DNA of 64,000 nt from positions 3,286,001 through 3,350,000 of the forward strand of contig CBDEHK010000001.1 in the NCBI GenBank assembly GCA_965238305.1. Reading direction: 5' to 3'. Below the pieces are notes generated by a model. The model searched no databases. It was not told where the DNA came from and worked only from the letters and a program-made list of their open reading frames with translations. The position numbers and the translations under genes are program-made. The stretch comes from CBDCGJ01 sp965238305. Its GTDB lineage: Bacteria; Pseudomonadota; Alphaproteobacteria; GCA-2731375. Shown here in pieces: positions 35,290 to 44,046 of this stretch (the first letter of the stretch is position 1; every line of letters starts with the position of its first letter).

Positions 35290-36219
35290 ATGACATTGAT
35301 GGAATTCCTCATTCCTGCCGTTCTGACTATTGTCACTGCGGCCACGCCGTTGGTATTTGCAGCCATCGGTGAATTGGTCGTGGAGAAATCCGGTGTGTTG
35401 AATTTGGGCATCGAAGGCATGATGGTGGTCGGCGCTATTTGTGCTTTTGCCACAGCTGTGACCACGGAAAGCGCCACCCTTGCAATCTTCGCCGGTATCA
35501 TCGGCGGCGTGGTCGTCGCTGCCCTCTTCGGCGTCCTGACATTGTTATTACTGGCCAATCAAGTTGCGACCGGTCTAGCGCTCACCATTTTCGGCCTCGG
35601 CATCAGTGCCCTTATCGGACATGGTTTCGTCGGGGTAAAATTTGACGGTTTGCCGACCGACATCTTTCCGGGCCTAAGCTCTATCCCGGTTATCGGGCCG
35701 CTGATATTCGGCCACGACATTATGGTTTATATGTCAATTCTGTTGGTTGTGGCGGTCGCCTGGTTTTTGAAGAAAAGCCGCGGCGGGCTGATCCTGCGCG
35801 CGGTTGGGGAAAATCACGAGGCGGCCCATTCGATCGGTTATTCGGTGGTGAAGATTAGGTTTCTGGCGGTGTTGTTTGGTGGCGCTTGTGCCGGTCTCGG
35901 TGGCGCTTATCTGTCCATCGCCTATACCCCGCTGTGGGTTGAGAATATGACGGCCGGGCGCGGCTGGATCGCCTTGGCATTGGTGGTGTTCGCCGCCTGG
36001 AAGCCCTGGCGGGCTTTTGCCGGCGCCTATCTATTCGGCGGCATCACCATCGTGCAATTACATATCCAAGGTATCGGCGTCGACCTTCCCTCGCAGGTAA
36101 TGTCAATGCTGCCTTATCTGGTAACAATCCTTGTGTTAGTACTGATGTCACGCGATTCCAGTCGCCTGAAACTGAACGCGCCCGCTTGTTTGGGCAAGAT
36201 TTTCCACGCCACGAGTTAG
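35290..36219 (+). CDS. ABC importer permease 2, BMP/nucleoside type
   Basis: A 309-residue membrane permease of the BPD_transp_2 family, partner of the preceding permease. The N-terminal hallmark is FAAIGELVVEKSGVLNLGIEG (about 24-44), typical of YufQ/NupC-like subunits, and the late block GRGWIALALVVFAAWKPWRAF (about 218-238) is likewise conserved. Around nine helices are visible. It lies between the first permease gene and the binding-protein gene, 42 bases upstream of the latter. Confidence 0.92.
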   Translation: MTLMEFLIPAVLTIVTAATPLVFAAIGELVVEKSGVLNLGIEGMMVVGAICAFATAVTTESATLAIFAGIIGGVVVAALFGVLTLLLLANQVATGLALTIFGLGISALIGHGFVGVKFDGLPTDIFPGLSSIPVIGPLIFGHDIMVYMSILLVVAVAWFLKKSRGGLILRAVGENHEAAHSIGYSVVKIRFLAVLFGGACAGLGGAYLSIAYTPLWVENMTAGRGWIALALVVFAAWKPWRAFAGAYLFGGITIVQLHIQGIGVDLPSQVMSMLPYLVTILVLVLMSRDSSRLKLNAPACLGKIFHATS

Positions 36220-36261
36220 TTCGAGTTTTTAATTACCCAACATCCAAGTAGGAGGAAACAC

Positions 36262-37359
36262 ATGTCCCACATCAAACGACGCACGGCCTTGAAAGCAGCC
36301 GGCCTAAGCCTTGCCATCGCGGCAGGCAGCTTTTTTACCGCCAACGCTATGGCAGCCGAGCCCCTAAAAGTCGGCTTTATCTATGTTGGTCCGATCGGCG
36401 ACCATGGTTGGTCTTACCAGCATAATGTCGGCCGCCTCGCGGTTGAAAAAGAGTTCGGCGATAAAGTGAAAACCACTTATGTGGAAAGCGTGCCCGAAGG
36501 GGCTGACGCCCAGCGCGTTATTAACCAATTGGCAGCGAAGGGGCACGGCCTGATTTTCACCACCTCATTCGGGTTTATGAACCCAACCTTGAAAGTGGCG
36601 AAAAAGCATCCGAAGGTCAAATTTGAACATGCCACCGGGTTCAAGCGGTCCGGTAATGTCGCCACCTATTCTTCCCGCTTTTATGAGGGCCGCCACGTGA
36701 TCGGCCTGATCGCCGGTAAAATGACCAAGTCGAATGTCATCGGTTACATCGGCTCTTTCCCCATTCCGGAAGTTGTCCGCGGCATCAATGCGGCGACGAT
36801 GGCCGCGCGTAGCGTTAATCCGAACGTCACCACTAAAATTGTTTGGGTCAACAGCTGGTTCGATCCGGGCAAAGAAGCCGATGCGGCAAAGGCACTGATC
36901 GACCAAGGGGCGGATATCATTATGCAGCATACCGATAGTCCGGCGCCAATCCAAACTGCCGAAAAACGCGGTGTGCTGGCATTTGGTCAGGCTTCCGACA
37001 TGGTTACTTTTGGCCCGAAAGCGCACCTGACGTCAATCGTCGACAATTGGGCACCATATTACGTTGAGCGTGTTAGGGCGGCACTGGATGGCAGCTGGAA
37101 ATCCGGCGATACCTGGGGTGGTTTAAAATCCGGCATGGTCGAATTATCGTCCTATAACGCAGCCATTCCAAAAGACGTTGTCGCGATGGCGGAAACGGCC
37201 CGCAAAGGCATCATGGATGGTAGTGTTAAACTTTTCGTCGGCCCGATCAAAGATCAAGACGGTAATGTAAAAGTAAAGGCGGGTGAGCAGCTTGACGATG
37301 GCGCTCTCGCTGGCATGAACTGGTTCGTCGAAGGCGTGATCGGTAAAATGCCGAATTAG
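36262..37359 (+). CDS. BMP-family substrate-binding protein
   Basis: A 365-residue periplasmic binding protein of the BMP/PnrA-like family, whose members bind purine nucleosides or bases. The signal peptide (about 1-32) begins MSHIKRRTALKAAGLSLAIA; the RR-x-x-LK pattern suggests possible Tat export. The mature domain starts KVGFIYVGPIGDHGWSYQHN, with HATGFKR and GQASDMVTFGP farther on. The aromatic residues of DHGWSY and of NSWFDPGKE are in positions used for ligand stacking in the family. A strong AGGAGG site precedes the ATG. It closes the importer operon and is followed by a hairpin terminator, so the uraH-to-importer run is probably one transcription unit. Confidence 0.92.
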   Translation: MSHIKRRTALKAAGLSLAIAAGSFFTANAMAAEPLKVGFIYVGPIGDHGWSYQHNVGRLAVEKEFGDKVKTTYVESVPEGADAQRVINQLAAKGHGLIFTTSFGFMNPTLKVAKKHPKVKFEHATGFKRSGNVATYSSRFYEGRHVIGLIAGKMTKSNVIGYIGSFPIPEVVRGINAATMAARSVNPNVTTKIVWVNSWFDPGKEADAAKALIDQGADIIMQHTDSPAPIQTAEKRGVLAFGQASDMVTFGPKAHLTSIVDNWAPYYVERVRAALDGSWKSGDTWGGLKSGMVELSSYNAAIPKDVVAMAETARKGIMDGSVKLFVGPIKDQDGNVKVKAGEQLDDGALAGMNWFVEGVIGKMPN

Positions 37360-37381
37360 TCTATTCGAAAATGTAATATTT

Positions 37382-37418
37382 TCGGCCGGCCTCCTCACGG
37401 GCGCCGGCCGATTTTGTT
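37382..37418 (+). terminator. Rho-independent terminator after the purine operon
   Basis: A perfect nine-base stem TCGGCCGGC/GCCGGCCGA (37382-37390 and 37403-37411) with a 12-base loop is followed by TTTTGTT. It lies 22 bases after the binding-protein stop and would end the long plus-strand transcript. Confidence 0.75.
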
Positions 37419-37571
37419 AATTCACATCGCAAACCGGTTGCCCCGGAGGCTCTCGAAATGCCTATTCAATCCGGAAATTTTAACTAATTATTCATCTAAT
37501 TAGGCTATTTAATGTACCGTTGGGAGCAAATTCGAACCAAATAATGACAAGCCGGTTTTGAAAGGCTGACA

Positions 37572-39593
37572 ATGTCCGAAACGCCCGATCATAATACCAT
37601 TGCTGGCAATCGAATTGACCGTGCGATTTCACTTCTGGCCGGTCCGACGGAATCCAATAGGACATTCTTCGAAACTGCGGTTCAGGCCCTGGCAATCGGA
37701 TTACGCTGCAAGTGGGCAGTGATCGGCGAATTAGATGACACTGGCGACGACATCAACGTCCTAGCCTTCTGGAATGACAATGCTTTGTCGGAGCCGTTTT
37801 CCTATAGTCTCGCCGATAGTCCTTGTGAAGTCGTCTATCAGACCAACAGGAATGACTTTCACCATTTCTATCCAGATCAGATTACCGAACGCTTTCCCAA
37901 ATTTGAACTTTTGAAAGCCCTAGGGGCAGAAGGTTACCGGGGCGAGCTATTTTTTGGTGAAGATGGTAACCCGGCGGGCCATGTAGTCGCCCTTATGGAT
38001 GAACCCGAGGTTGAGTCGGATGGTGTTCGTGCGCTGTTTCGTTTGATCACCCAGCGCACCGGCGCAGAATTCAAACGCTGGAAGCTCGAAGCGGCGCTCT
38101 TGAGGAGCGAAAACCGCTATCGCAAACTCTTTGAGCTTCTGCCGGACAGTGTCATCATTTATCGTGGCGGCAAAGTGATCTACGCGAATAGCTCTGCCGC
38201 GAAGACGCTCGGAGCAGCCAAGTCTGATGACTTGATCGGATATCCGGCAATCGAAGTAATCCACCCCGATGACCGTGGTCTTGTCGAAGAACGGATACCT
38301 CAGGTCATGGTCGACGGGCAAGTGATTGATAGTGGCAGACAACGCTACCGGAGACTTGACGGTTCTTTTTTCGAAGGCGAAAGCTCCATCGCCCGGATTG
38401 ATTTCCATGACGCCCCGGCGGCGGTTGTAGTTTTCCGGGATGTGACCAAGCGTATATTGTTGGAAGAACAGCTGTTGCAGTCGCAAAAACTGGACGCCAT
38501 CGGTAAATTGACGGGCGGCGTGGCCCACGATTTCAATAACCTACTCGCGGTGATCCAGGGCAATATGGAGATCCTTGTAGAAAGGAACAGCGATGATCGG
38601 GCGGTCAAGGCGATCTTCCACGCAACCGAACGGGGGGCGGAACTCACCGATCGTCTGCTCACCTTTGCGCGACGCCAGTCCCTGGACTCAAAACCGATCC
38701 ACCTAGCTGATTTGTTGCAGGAACTAGTATCTTTGTTGCAGCGTACAATCGGTGAAGAAATCTTCGTGGAAACTGTGGCCGCGAAAGACTGCTGGCCGGT
38801 GATGGCCGACGCAGGACAATTGGAAAACGCAATCTTAAACCTTGCGCTGAACGCGCGCGACGCGATGCCCGAAGGCGGCACATTACGGATCGAATGCAGC
38901 AATCTTTCCCTGGACGCCTCCGATCTAGCCCAAAACCCGGAAGCCGTGGCTGGCGAATATGTCTTGTTGCAGGTGATCGATACCGGCACCGGCATACTAC
39001 CCGACGTTCAGATGCAAGCTTTCGAGCCTTTTTTCACGACCAAAGAGGTGGGTGAAGGCAGTGGTTTGGGTTTGTCCATGGTCCATGGTTTTGTCAAACA
39101 ATCTGGTGGTCACACGGTTATCGACAGTCAGTCTGAGCACGGCACGACAGTAAAGTTATACCTGCCGCGAGGCTTCTCCGAGCCGGCCCCTGAGCGTCGC
39201 CCCTTGGAGGAAGAAATTCATAAGGGGCAAGGTCAGACTATATTGCTAATCGAAGACAGTCCGGAGGTCCGCGACCTGACTGCGCGACTACTTGAAAGTC
39301 TAGGTTACCAGGTCGTCGCTGTCGCAGCGGCAGCGTCGGCGCGAGAGGCACTAAAAAATACCCGCCGGATCGACCTGATTTTATCGGACGTCGTCTTGCC
39401 AGGTGGCATCAGCGGTCCCGAATTTGCCGACGAAGCACTGGCCAGTCGTCCTGATCTCAAGATCATCTTCATGTCCGGTTATCCCGACAAAGCCGCTCAA
39501 CACGATGGCCTTCATGCACCAGGATCGGTGCTGCTGAAAAAGCCCTTCAAAAAACGCGAGCTTGCGACCGAGCTTCATAATCTGCTGAAATAA
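37572..39593 (+). CDS. Hybrid sensor histidine kinase (GAF-PAS-HisKA-HATPase-REC)
   Basis: A 673-residue soluble signalling protein. A GAF-like sensor region (about 15-160) precedes a PAS domain (about 175-290, with KLFELLPDSVIIYRGGKVIYA). The dimerisation/phosphotransfer domain carries H319 (GGVAHDFNNLLAVIQG), and the ATPase domain follows (about 415-535, with NLALNARDAMPEGG, DTGTGI and GEGSGLGLSMVHG). A C-terminal receiver domain has the phospho-acceptor D606 (LILSDVVLPGG). No membrane segment or DNA-binding output is present and no separate response regulator is adjacent. Located between the nucleobase importer and the puuD locus, it may sense purine status, but that is inference. Similar hybrid kinases act in stress and motility pathways. 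Confidence 0.9.
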   Translation: MSETPDHNTIAGNRIDRAISLLAGPTESNRTFFETAVQALAIGLRCKWAVIGELDDTGDDINVLAFWNDNALSEPFSYSLADSPCEVVYQTNRNDFHHFYPDQITERFPKFELLKALGAEGYRGELFFGEDGNPAGHVVALMDEPEVESDGVRALFRLITQRTGAEFKRWKLEAALLRSENRYRKLFELLPDSVIIYRGGKVIYANSSAAKTLGAAKSDDLIGYPAIEVIHPDDRGLVEERIPQVMVDGQVIDSGRQRYRRLDGSFFEGESSIARIDFHDAPAAVVVFRDVTKRILLEEQLLQSQKLDAIGKLTGGVAHDFNNLLAVIQGNMEILVERNSDDRAVKAIFHATERGAELTDRLLTFARRQSLDSKPIHLADLLQELVSLLQRTIGEEIFVETVAAKDCWPVMADAGQLENAILNLALNARDAMPEGGTLRIECSNLSLDASDLAQNPEAVAGEYVLLQVIDTGTGILPDVQMQAFEPFFTTKEVGEGSGLGLSMVHGFVKQSGGHTVIDSQSEHGTTVKLYLPRGFSEPAPERRPLEEEIHKGQGQTILLIEDSPEVRDLTARLLESLGYQVVAVAAAASAREALKNTRRIDLILSDVVLPGGISGPEFADEALASRPDLKIIFMSGYPDKAAQHDGLHAPGSVLLKKPFKKRELATELHNLLK

Positions 39594-39610
39594 GTGCATC
39601 TGGAACATTA

Positions 39611-39660
39611 TTGGACCTGGCAAAGCGCCCCCATGGCTCAAGCGCCGGCCAACTTTTTTT
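39611..39660 (+). terminator. Probable terminator after the hybrid kinase gene
   Basis: TTGG-AC-CTGGC at 39611-39621 can pair with GCCGG-CCAA at 39644-39652 (one G-T pair, a two-base bulge, 22-base loop), followed by a run of seven T. It lies between the convergent kinase and LysR genes. Confidence 0.4.
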
Positions 39661-39706
39661 AGCCGTCATCAATTATCAGTTATCTCGTTGGGCAAATTGT
39701 GCGCTG

Positions 39707-40618
39707 TCAAACCGTATTCACTCCAACCGGATATTCGCTGTAGATTTCAACAAGGAAATCGATAAATACCCGTACCCTGGGCGGCAGGTAGCGGCTATGC
39801 GGGTAAAGGGCGTGAATATCGGGCGCTAACGGGGGGAAATCCGGTAAAACGAGCTGAAGCCGGCCGGACTGTATATGAGCGTCGACATCCCAGATCGATT
39901 TCAGCGCGATGCCTTGTCCTGCCAAACACCAATCAGTCAGGATTTCACCGTCATCCGTATCCATATTTCCGGACACCGAAAGGCTGATGGGGCCTTGGGC
40001 TCCTTCCAGCGTCCATTGATATTGCCGCGAACCCGGGAATCGCAACAGCAGGCAGTTATGCTTGAGCAAATCTGATGGTTCACGAATATCATCATGGCTC
40101 GCCAGATATTCAGGGGAGGCGCACAAAATTCGACGATTACCAGCCAACCGTCGGCTGATAATCGACGAATCCGGCAGTTCGGAATTACGGATAAGAAGGT
40201 CCACCTGCTCCTCAATATGATCGGTGAAACGATCGGTCAGAACCAGGCGAAACTGGATTTCCGGATAGCGGACCAAAAATTCCGGCACATGCGGGGCAAC
40301 ATGACGGCGACCAAAACCGACGGGCGCGGAAACTTTCAAGGTCCCTTTTGGCAGGTCCCGCCGCGCTGCCAAGGCATTTTCCGCCTCTTCGGCCTCGCGA
40401 ATGATGCGCAGACAATAGTCATAGAATTCCGCCCCTTCCGGCGTAGCATTGGCCCGCCGGGTGGTGCGGTTCAGCAGCCGCACTCCTAACCTATTCTCTA
40501 ACCGCATCAATCTGTTACTGACCACAGCCGGTGTCATCCTGAGATCGCGTCCGGCCGCGGACAGGTTGCCTAAGTCCACGGTTCGGACAAATACCACCAA
40601 ATCCTCGATATTCAGCAT
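39707..40618 (-). CDS. LysR-family regulator divergent from puuD
   Basis: A 303-residue LysR-type regulator of the large DmlR/PgrR-like group. The helix-turn-helix occupies about 1-60 (MLNIEDLVVFVRTVDLGNLS, TPAVVSNRLMRLENRLG) and the effector-binding domain about 90-295. It is divergent from puuD across 144 bases, the classic layout of a LysR regulator and its target, so control of urate oxidation is a reasonable inference. A TCAA-N7-TTGA site at 40635-40649 lies 17 bases upstream of its own start codon, which would permit autoregulation. The effector is not known; urate or another purine intermediate is possible. Confidence 0.9.
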   Translation of the reverse strand: MLNIEDLVVFVRTVDLGNLSAAGRDLRMTPAVVSNRLMRLENRLGVRLLNRTTRRANATPEGAEFYDYCLRIIREAEEAENALAARRDLPKGTLKVSAPVGFGRRHVAPHVPEFLVRYPEIQFRLVLTDRFTDHIEEQVDLLIRNSELPDSSIISRRLAGNRRILCASPEYLASHDDIREPSDLLKHNCLLLRFPGSRQYQWTLEGAQGPISLSVSGNMDTDDGEILTDWCLAGQGIALKSIWDVDAHIQSGRLQLVLPDFPPLAPDIHALYPHSRYLPPRVRVFIDFLVEIYSEYPVGVNTV

Positions 40619-40634
40619 CTTGAGTTACCTATTA

Positions 40635-40649
40635 TCAATTTTTTTTTGA
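40635..40649. promoter_or_regulatory. Possible operator shared with the uraH promoter region
   Basis: The 15-base element TCAA-N7-TTGA lies between the divergent LysR and puuD genes. It has the same half-sites and spacing as the core of the 26997-27017 dyad. The spacer is all T, so chance similarity in AT-rich DNA is a real alternative. Confidence 0.25.
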
Positions 40650-40762
40650 AGGACTTCGATGAATATGCCGCATTTTCGAGGGTAATAACAGGGTGTAGAA
40701 CAACAAAGGGAGCAATTTTGTCGGCGTTATTGGGCGCAACGACATTCAAGGGACACGTACGA

Positions 40763-41968
40763 ATGATGGATATACCCGTCGCTGAATGGCTGAGTATCCT
40801 ATTCCGGTGGGGCCACATCATTACCGGCATCGCCTGGATCGGTTCCTCGTTCTATTTTATTTGGCTCGATCAAAGTCTGCGCAACAAGGGCGACTTACCG
40901 GAAGGTGTGCATGGCGAAAGCTGGAGCGTTCATGGCGGGGGTTTTTATCAGGTGCGCAAGTTCGCCAATGCCCCGGCGCAAATGCCGGAAGAATTGCATT
41001 GGTTCAAATACGAATCCTATTTTACCTGGATCAGCGGTTTTCTGCTGATGGCGGTGCTGTATTATTGGGGAGCCAAAAGCTTCCTGATTGACCCGGACAA
41101 AGTGGATATGGCGCCGTGGCTGGCGATCGGGCTTAGCCTGATCATACTCGTCTGCGGTTGGGTATTTTACGACCTTTTGTGCAAATCGCCGCTGGGCGAA
41201 AACACTGGCATTTTAGCCCTATGCCTATTTGTGTTTATTATCGCTGCCGCCTACGGCCTCAATGAAATTTTCAGCGGGCGCGCCGCTTATGTCCATATTG
41301 GCGCCATGATCGGCGGCATGATGACTGGCAATGTCTTTTTCGTCATCATTCCGAACCAGAAAAAGTCTGTCGTCGCCCTTACCGCTGGTGAGATCCCGGA
41401 TCCAAAATATGGCAAACAGGCAAAACAGCGCTCGACCCACAACAATTACCTGACCTTACCGGTGCTGCTGCTGATGATCTCCAACCACTATCCGGTGATG
41501 TTCGGTCATGAGTGGAATTGGATCGTTGTCGCATTTGTATTGCTTATCGGCGGCATTGTCCGTGACTTTTTCAATGCGCATAATGGCGGCGCCCATGGCT
41601 TCAGAATTTATTGGCAATGGCCGGTAGCGATCGCCTTCATGGTTGCCCTAGTGATGTTTGTTCACGGCACGCAGCCGGTTATCGACGACAGTGAAATCGA
41701 CGTCACGGCGGCCGATGCCATGGCGATAATCCAAGCCCGCTGCGTTTCCTGTCACGCGGCGAAACCGATTGACGAAGATATCGATGAAGCTCCGGGCGGC
41801 GTCAAGTTTGAAAGCGTCGAAGACATCCGCCGCCATTCCACCAAGATTTTGGCACAATCGGTTCTGTCCAAAGCCATGCCGCTTGGTAACAAGACAAAAA
41901 TGACGGCTGAGGAACGTCATAAACTTGGTGCCTGGATCCGCGCCGGTATGCCAGCTGACGACGAGTGA
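40763..41968 (+). CDS. puuD: Membrane-bound urate oxidase with cytochrome c domain
   Basis: A 401-residue integral membrane urate oxidase of the PuuD type, which oxidises urate to 5-hydroxyisourate and passes electrons to a C-terminal cytochrome c rather than producing peroxide. ATG 40763 follows AGGGA and begins the conserved MMDIPVAEWLSILFRWGHII; the open frame from 40646 has no homology before it. About eight transmembrane helices occupy residues 10-310, with ITGIAWIGSSFYFIWLD and GGFYQVRKF typical of the family. The heme site C327-V-S-C330-H331 lies in the soluble tail. It fills the urate step otherwise missing between XdhAB and UraH; no cofactorless uricase or HpxO gene is present. Confidence 0.94.
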   Translation: MMDIPVAEWLSILFRWGHIITGIAWIGSSFYFIWLDQSLRNKGDLPEGVHGESWSVHGGGFYQVRKFANAPAQMPEELHWFKYESYFTWISGFLLMAVLYYWGAKSFLIDPDKVDMAPWLAIGLSLIILVCGWVFYDLLCKSPLGENTGILALCLFVFIIAAAYGLNEIFSGRAAYVHIGAMIGGMMTGNVFFVIIPNQKKSVVALTAGEIPDPKYGKQAKQRSTHNNYLTLPVLLLMISNHYPVMFGHEWNWIVVAFVLLIGGIVRDFFNAHNGGAHGFRIYWQWPVAIAFMVALVMFVHGTQPVIDDSEIDVTAADAMAIIQARCVSCHAAKPIDEDIDEAPGGVKFESVEDIRRHSTKILAQSVLSKAMPLGNKTKMTAEERHKLGAWIRAGMPADDE

Positions 41969-41990
41969 TCTTTAAGTCGGAGACTAATCC

Positions 41991-42004
41991 GCAAAACGTT
42001 TTGC
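41991..42004. promoter_or_regulatory. Perfect palindrome upstream of the MOSC gene
   Basis: GCAAAACGTTTTGC is a perfect 14-base palindrome in the 128-base gap between puuD and the MOSC gene. It has no T-run, so it is not a terminator. Its central AACGTT resembles operators of LacI-type regulators, but no such regulator is encoded in the window. Confidence 0.3.
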
Positions 42005-42096
42005 CAACACGACATCACAACCGGCACGATTGGGTACTGCAGTGAAGAACGGCGCAAATACCGTAAACAATTGTTTTTCTAGAGAGAGTTAATATT

Positions 42097-42870
42097 TTGA
42101 GCAAGATCGGTACTATTGAGAGCGTCTGGCGTTATCCGGTAAAAAGCCTCGCTGGCGAAAACCTGTCCGAAGCCTTCGTTGGTTATCCCGGACTATTTGG
42201 CGATCGCGTTTATGCTTTCACCAGCAAAGCTGCACCGCCAATATTTCCCTATTTTACGGCGCGGACCCGTCCCGATATGTTGCGATATAAGCCGCGGTTT
42301 AGAACTGGGCGCAGCCTACCCGAAACCTGGCCAGAAATAGAAGCCGCGGAAGTACCAGTTACTCCAGTCGTGTCGACCCCTCCACCGGCAGAAGTTGAAG
42401 TGGAAATGCCCGACGGACGTTTGATCGCCCTCGATGATCCTGCGTTGAGTGCCGAATTGGGGCAAGATCAGCCGTTGGAACTTATCCAGTCCGATCGCGT
42501 TATCGCCGATTGCAGTCCGATCTCACTGATTTCCATGCAAACCATCACACAGTTGAGCGAAGAACTTGGCTCAGCGCTGGATAAGCGGCGGTTTCGCGCC
42601 AACTTCTATCTCGATCTTGATAACGGCAGGGGTTTCGGGGAAGATGGGTTTATCGGCCGTACACTCAGAATTGGAGACAAGGCATCCGTCAAAGTGATGG
42701 AACGAGACCCGCGTTGCGCCATGATCGCCCTTGATCCTGACAGCGCTGAACGTAACAAGGAAATTTTACGCCTAGTCTCAAAGCAACACGAAAACATGGC
42801 CGGCGTTTATGGCGTCGTTCTGACGGAAGGGGTGGTGAGGCCCGGCAATGTGGTCGAATTAGTCGACTAA
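42097..42870 (+). CDS. MOSC domain protein with MOSC N-terminal barrel
   Basis: A 257-residue cytosolic protein. The MOSC N-terminal beta-barrel (about 1-110) opens with IGTIESVWRYPVKSLAGENL, and the MOSC domain (about 125-255) shows the conserved cysteine in MERDPRCAMIALDPD and the RFRANFYLD segment. MOSC domains carry sulfur or bind molybdenum cofactor (YcbX, mARC, MOCOS tail). The start is TTG 42097, preceded by AGAGAG; no ATG is available near the conserved N terminus. It lies 128 bases after puuD, so a link with the xanthine dehydrogenase cofactor or with N-hydroxylated base reduction is possible but unproven. Its 3' end overlaps the convergent NlpD-like gene by 12 bases. Confidence 0.85.
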   Translation: MSKIGTIESVWRYPVKSLAGENLSEAFVGYPGLFGDRVYAFTSKAAPPIFPYFTARTRPDMLRYKPRFRTGRSLPETWPEIEAAEVPVTPVVSTPPPAEVEVEMPDGRLIALDDPALSAELGQDQPLELIQSDRVIADCSPISLISMQTITQLSEELGSALDKRRFRANFYLDLDNGRGFGEDGFIGRTLRIGDKASVKVMERDPRCAMIALDPDSAERNKEILRLVSKQHENMAGVYGVVLTEGVVRPGNVVELVD

Positions 42871-43959
42871 GGCGGAAAGCTTCAAGGTCGAGCTGGACAG
42901 GTAACGCAAGGGATCGACTGCGCGTTTGCCTTTGCGGACTTCGAAATGCAACTGCGCCTGATCGACGCTGCCGCTTTCACCGACGCGAGCGACCAACTGC
43001 CCGCGTTTGACTCGCTGTCCTGGTTTGACGAAATTTTCTTGATTATGCGCGTAGGCCGTCATCCAACCGCCATCGTGACGGATCAACAATAGATTGCCGA
43101 AGCCTGGCAACTCGTTGCCACTATATGCGACGACGCCATTTTCAGCGGCCCGGATCGCAGTGCCGCTGCGTGCGCGAATATTGATACCATCATTGTAGCG
43201 ACCCCCCGTTTTACCGCCAAATTGACTGATTATTTTTCCATTGACCGGCCAGGCAAATCTTCGCCCCGACCTTGGCGGCGGCGGCGCTGAAGAACTTTCA
43301 CCATAGACTTGTTGCGGAACCCGCCCACCGCTGCCTGGTTTGAGGCGCGGTATCGGGATGACGCCCTGCGCGGTCTTTACGGTTTTTGTTCTAGCTTCCG
43401 GTGATGTTGTCGTCGCAATGACCGGCGTCGCAATTTCCGACGTCGGTAAGCGCAGAATCTGACCGGGTTGGATAATATAGGGCTGTTGAAGATCGTTCTC
43501 GCGCACCAATTGGCTGAGCCCAAGATCGTAAAGTTGCGCAATCGAATAGACGCTCTCGCCTGCTTGTACGCGGTGATATTGCGGCGGCGGAATGCGTAGA
43601 CGCTGGCCGACTTTCAGTTTGTAAGGCGGCGACAAAGTGTTTTTTTCGATTATGGCCCGGATCGGGACGCCATAACGACGGGCAACTCCATAAACCGTAT
43701 CGCCGGCGGCGACGACATGCCCGGTTCGCGGTGCAGGGACAACTATGCGTGAAGGTTGGGATTTTGTCATCGGGGCTTGAGCGGAGCTCGAAGGCGGTTT
43801 GCTGTTGACAGTCATTGCTTTCTGCGTGGCAGATGTATCGATGACTGGAGATTGATCAATGGCGCGATTATCGACCGGCGCAGGTCCACTAGTACGCCCA
43901 CAGGCTGCCAATATAATCAGCAGCGACATAATTGCGACTTTTTGTACGTCATTGGGCAT
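42859..43959 (-). CDS. nlpD: NlpD-like lipoprotein, LysM plus degenerate M23 domain
   Basis: A 366-residue outer-membrane lipoprotein, started at ATG 43959 (a TTG lies six bases earlier). The lipobox is LAAC (cysteine at about residue 20). Two LysM domains follow (about 78-125: AAGDTVYGVARRYGV; about 130-175: QAGESVYSIAQLYDL). A LytM/M23 domain occupies the C terminus (about 245-355). The zinc-binding HxxxD is replaced by NDGIN and the HxH pattern by QLHFEV, so it is probably not a peptidase. It resembles NlpD/EnvC-type activators of cell-division amidases. The surE-pcm-nlpD order matches that of enterobacteria, which supports the name, though no rpoS follows here. Confidence 0.85.
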   Translation of the reverse strand: MPNDVQKVAIMSLLIILAACGRTSGPAPVDNRAIDQSPVIDTSATQKAMTVNSKPPSSSAQAPMTKSQPSRIVVPAPRTGHVVAAGDTVYGVARRYGVPIRAIIEKNTLSPPYKLKVGQRLRIPPPQYHRVQAGESVYSIAQLYDLGLSQLVRENDLQQPYIIQPGQILRLPTSEIATPVIATTTSPEARTKTVKTAQGVIPIPRLKPGSGGRVPQQVYGESSSAPPPPRSGRRFAWPVNGKIISQFGGKTGGRYNDGINIRARSGTAIRAAENGVVAYSGNELPGFGNLLLIRHDGGWMTAYAHNQENFVKPGQRVKRGQLVARVGESGSVDQAQLHFEVRKGKRAVDPLRYLSSSTLKLSALVD

Positions 43960-44046
43960 TTTCAAACTCGCCCATTACTCCAACAAAGGTACATTTACTA
44001 TCCGTCGACCCTATTCATATAGTCGCCACAGATAGGCCAAGTCAAC

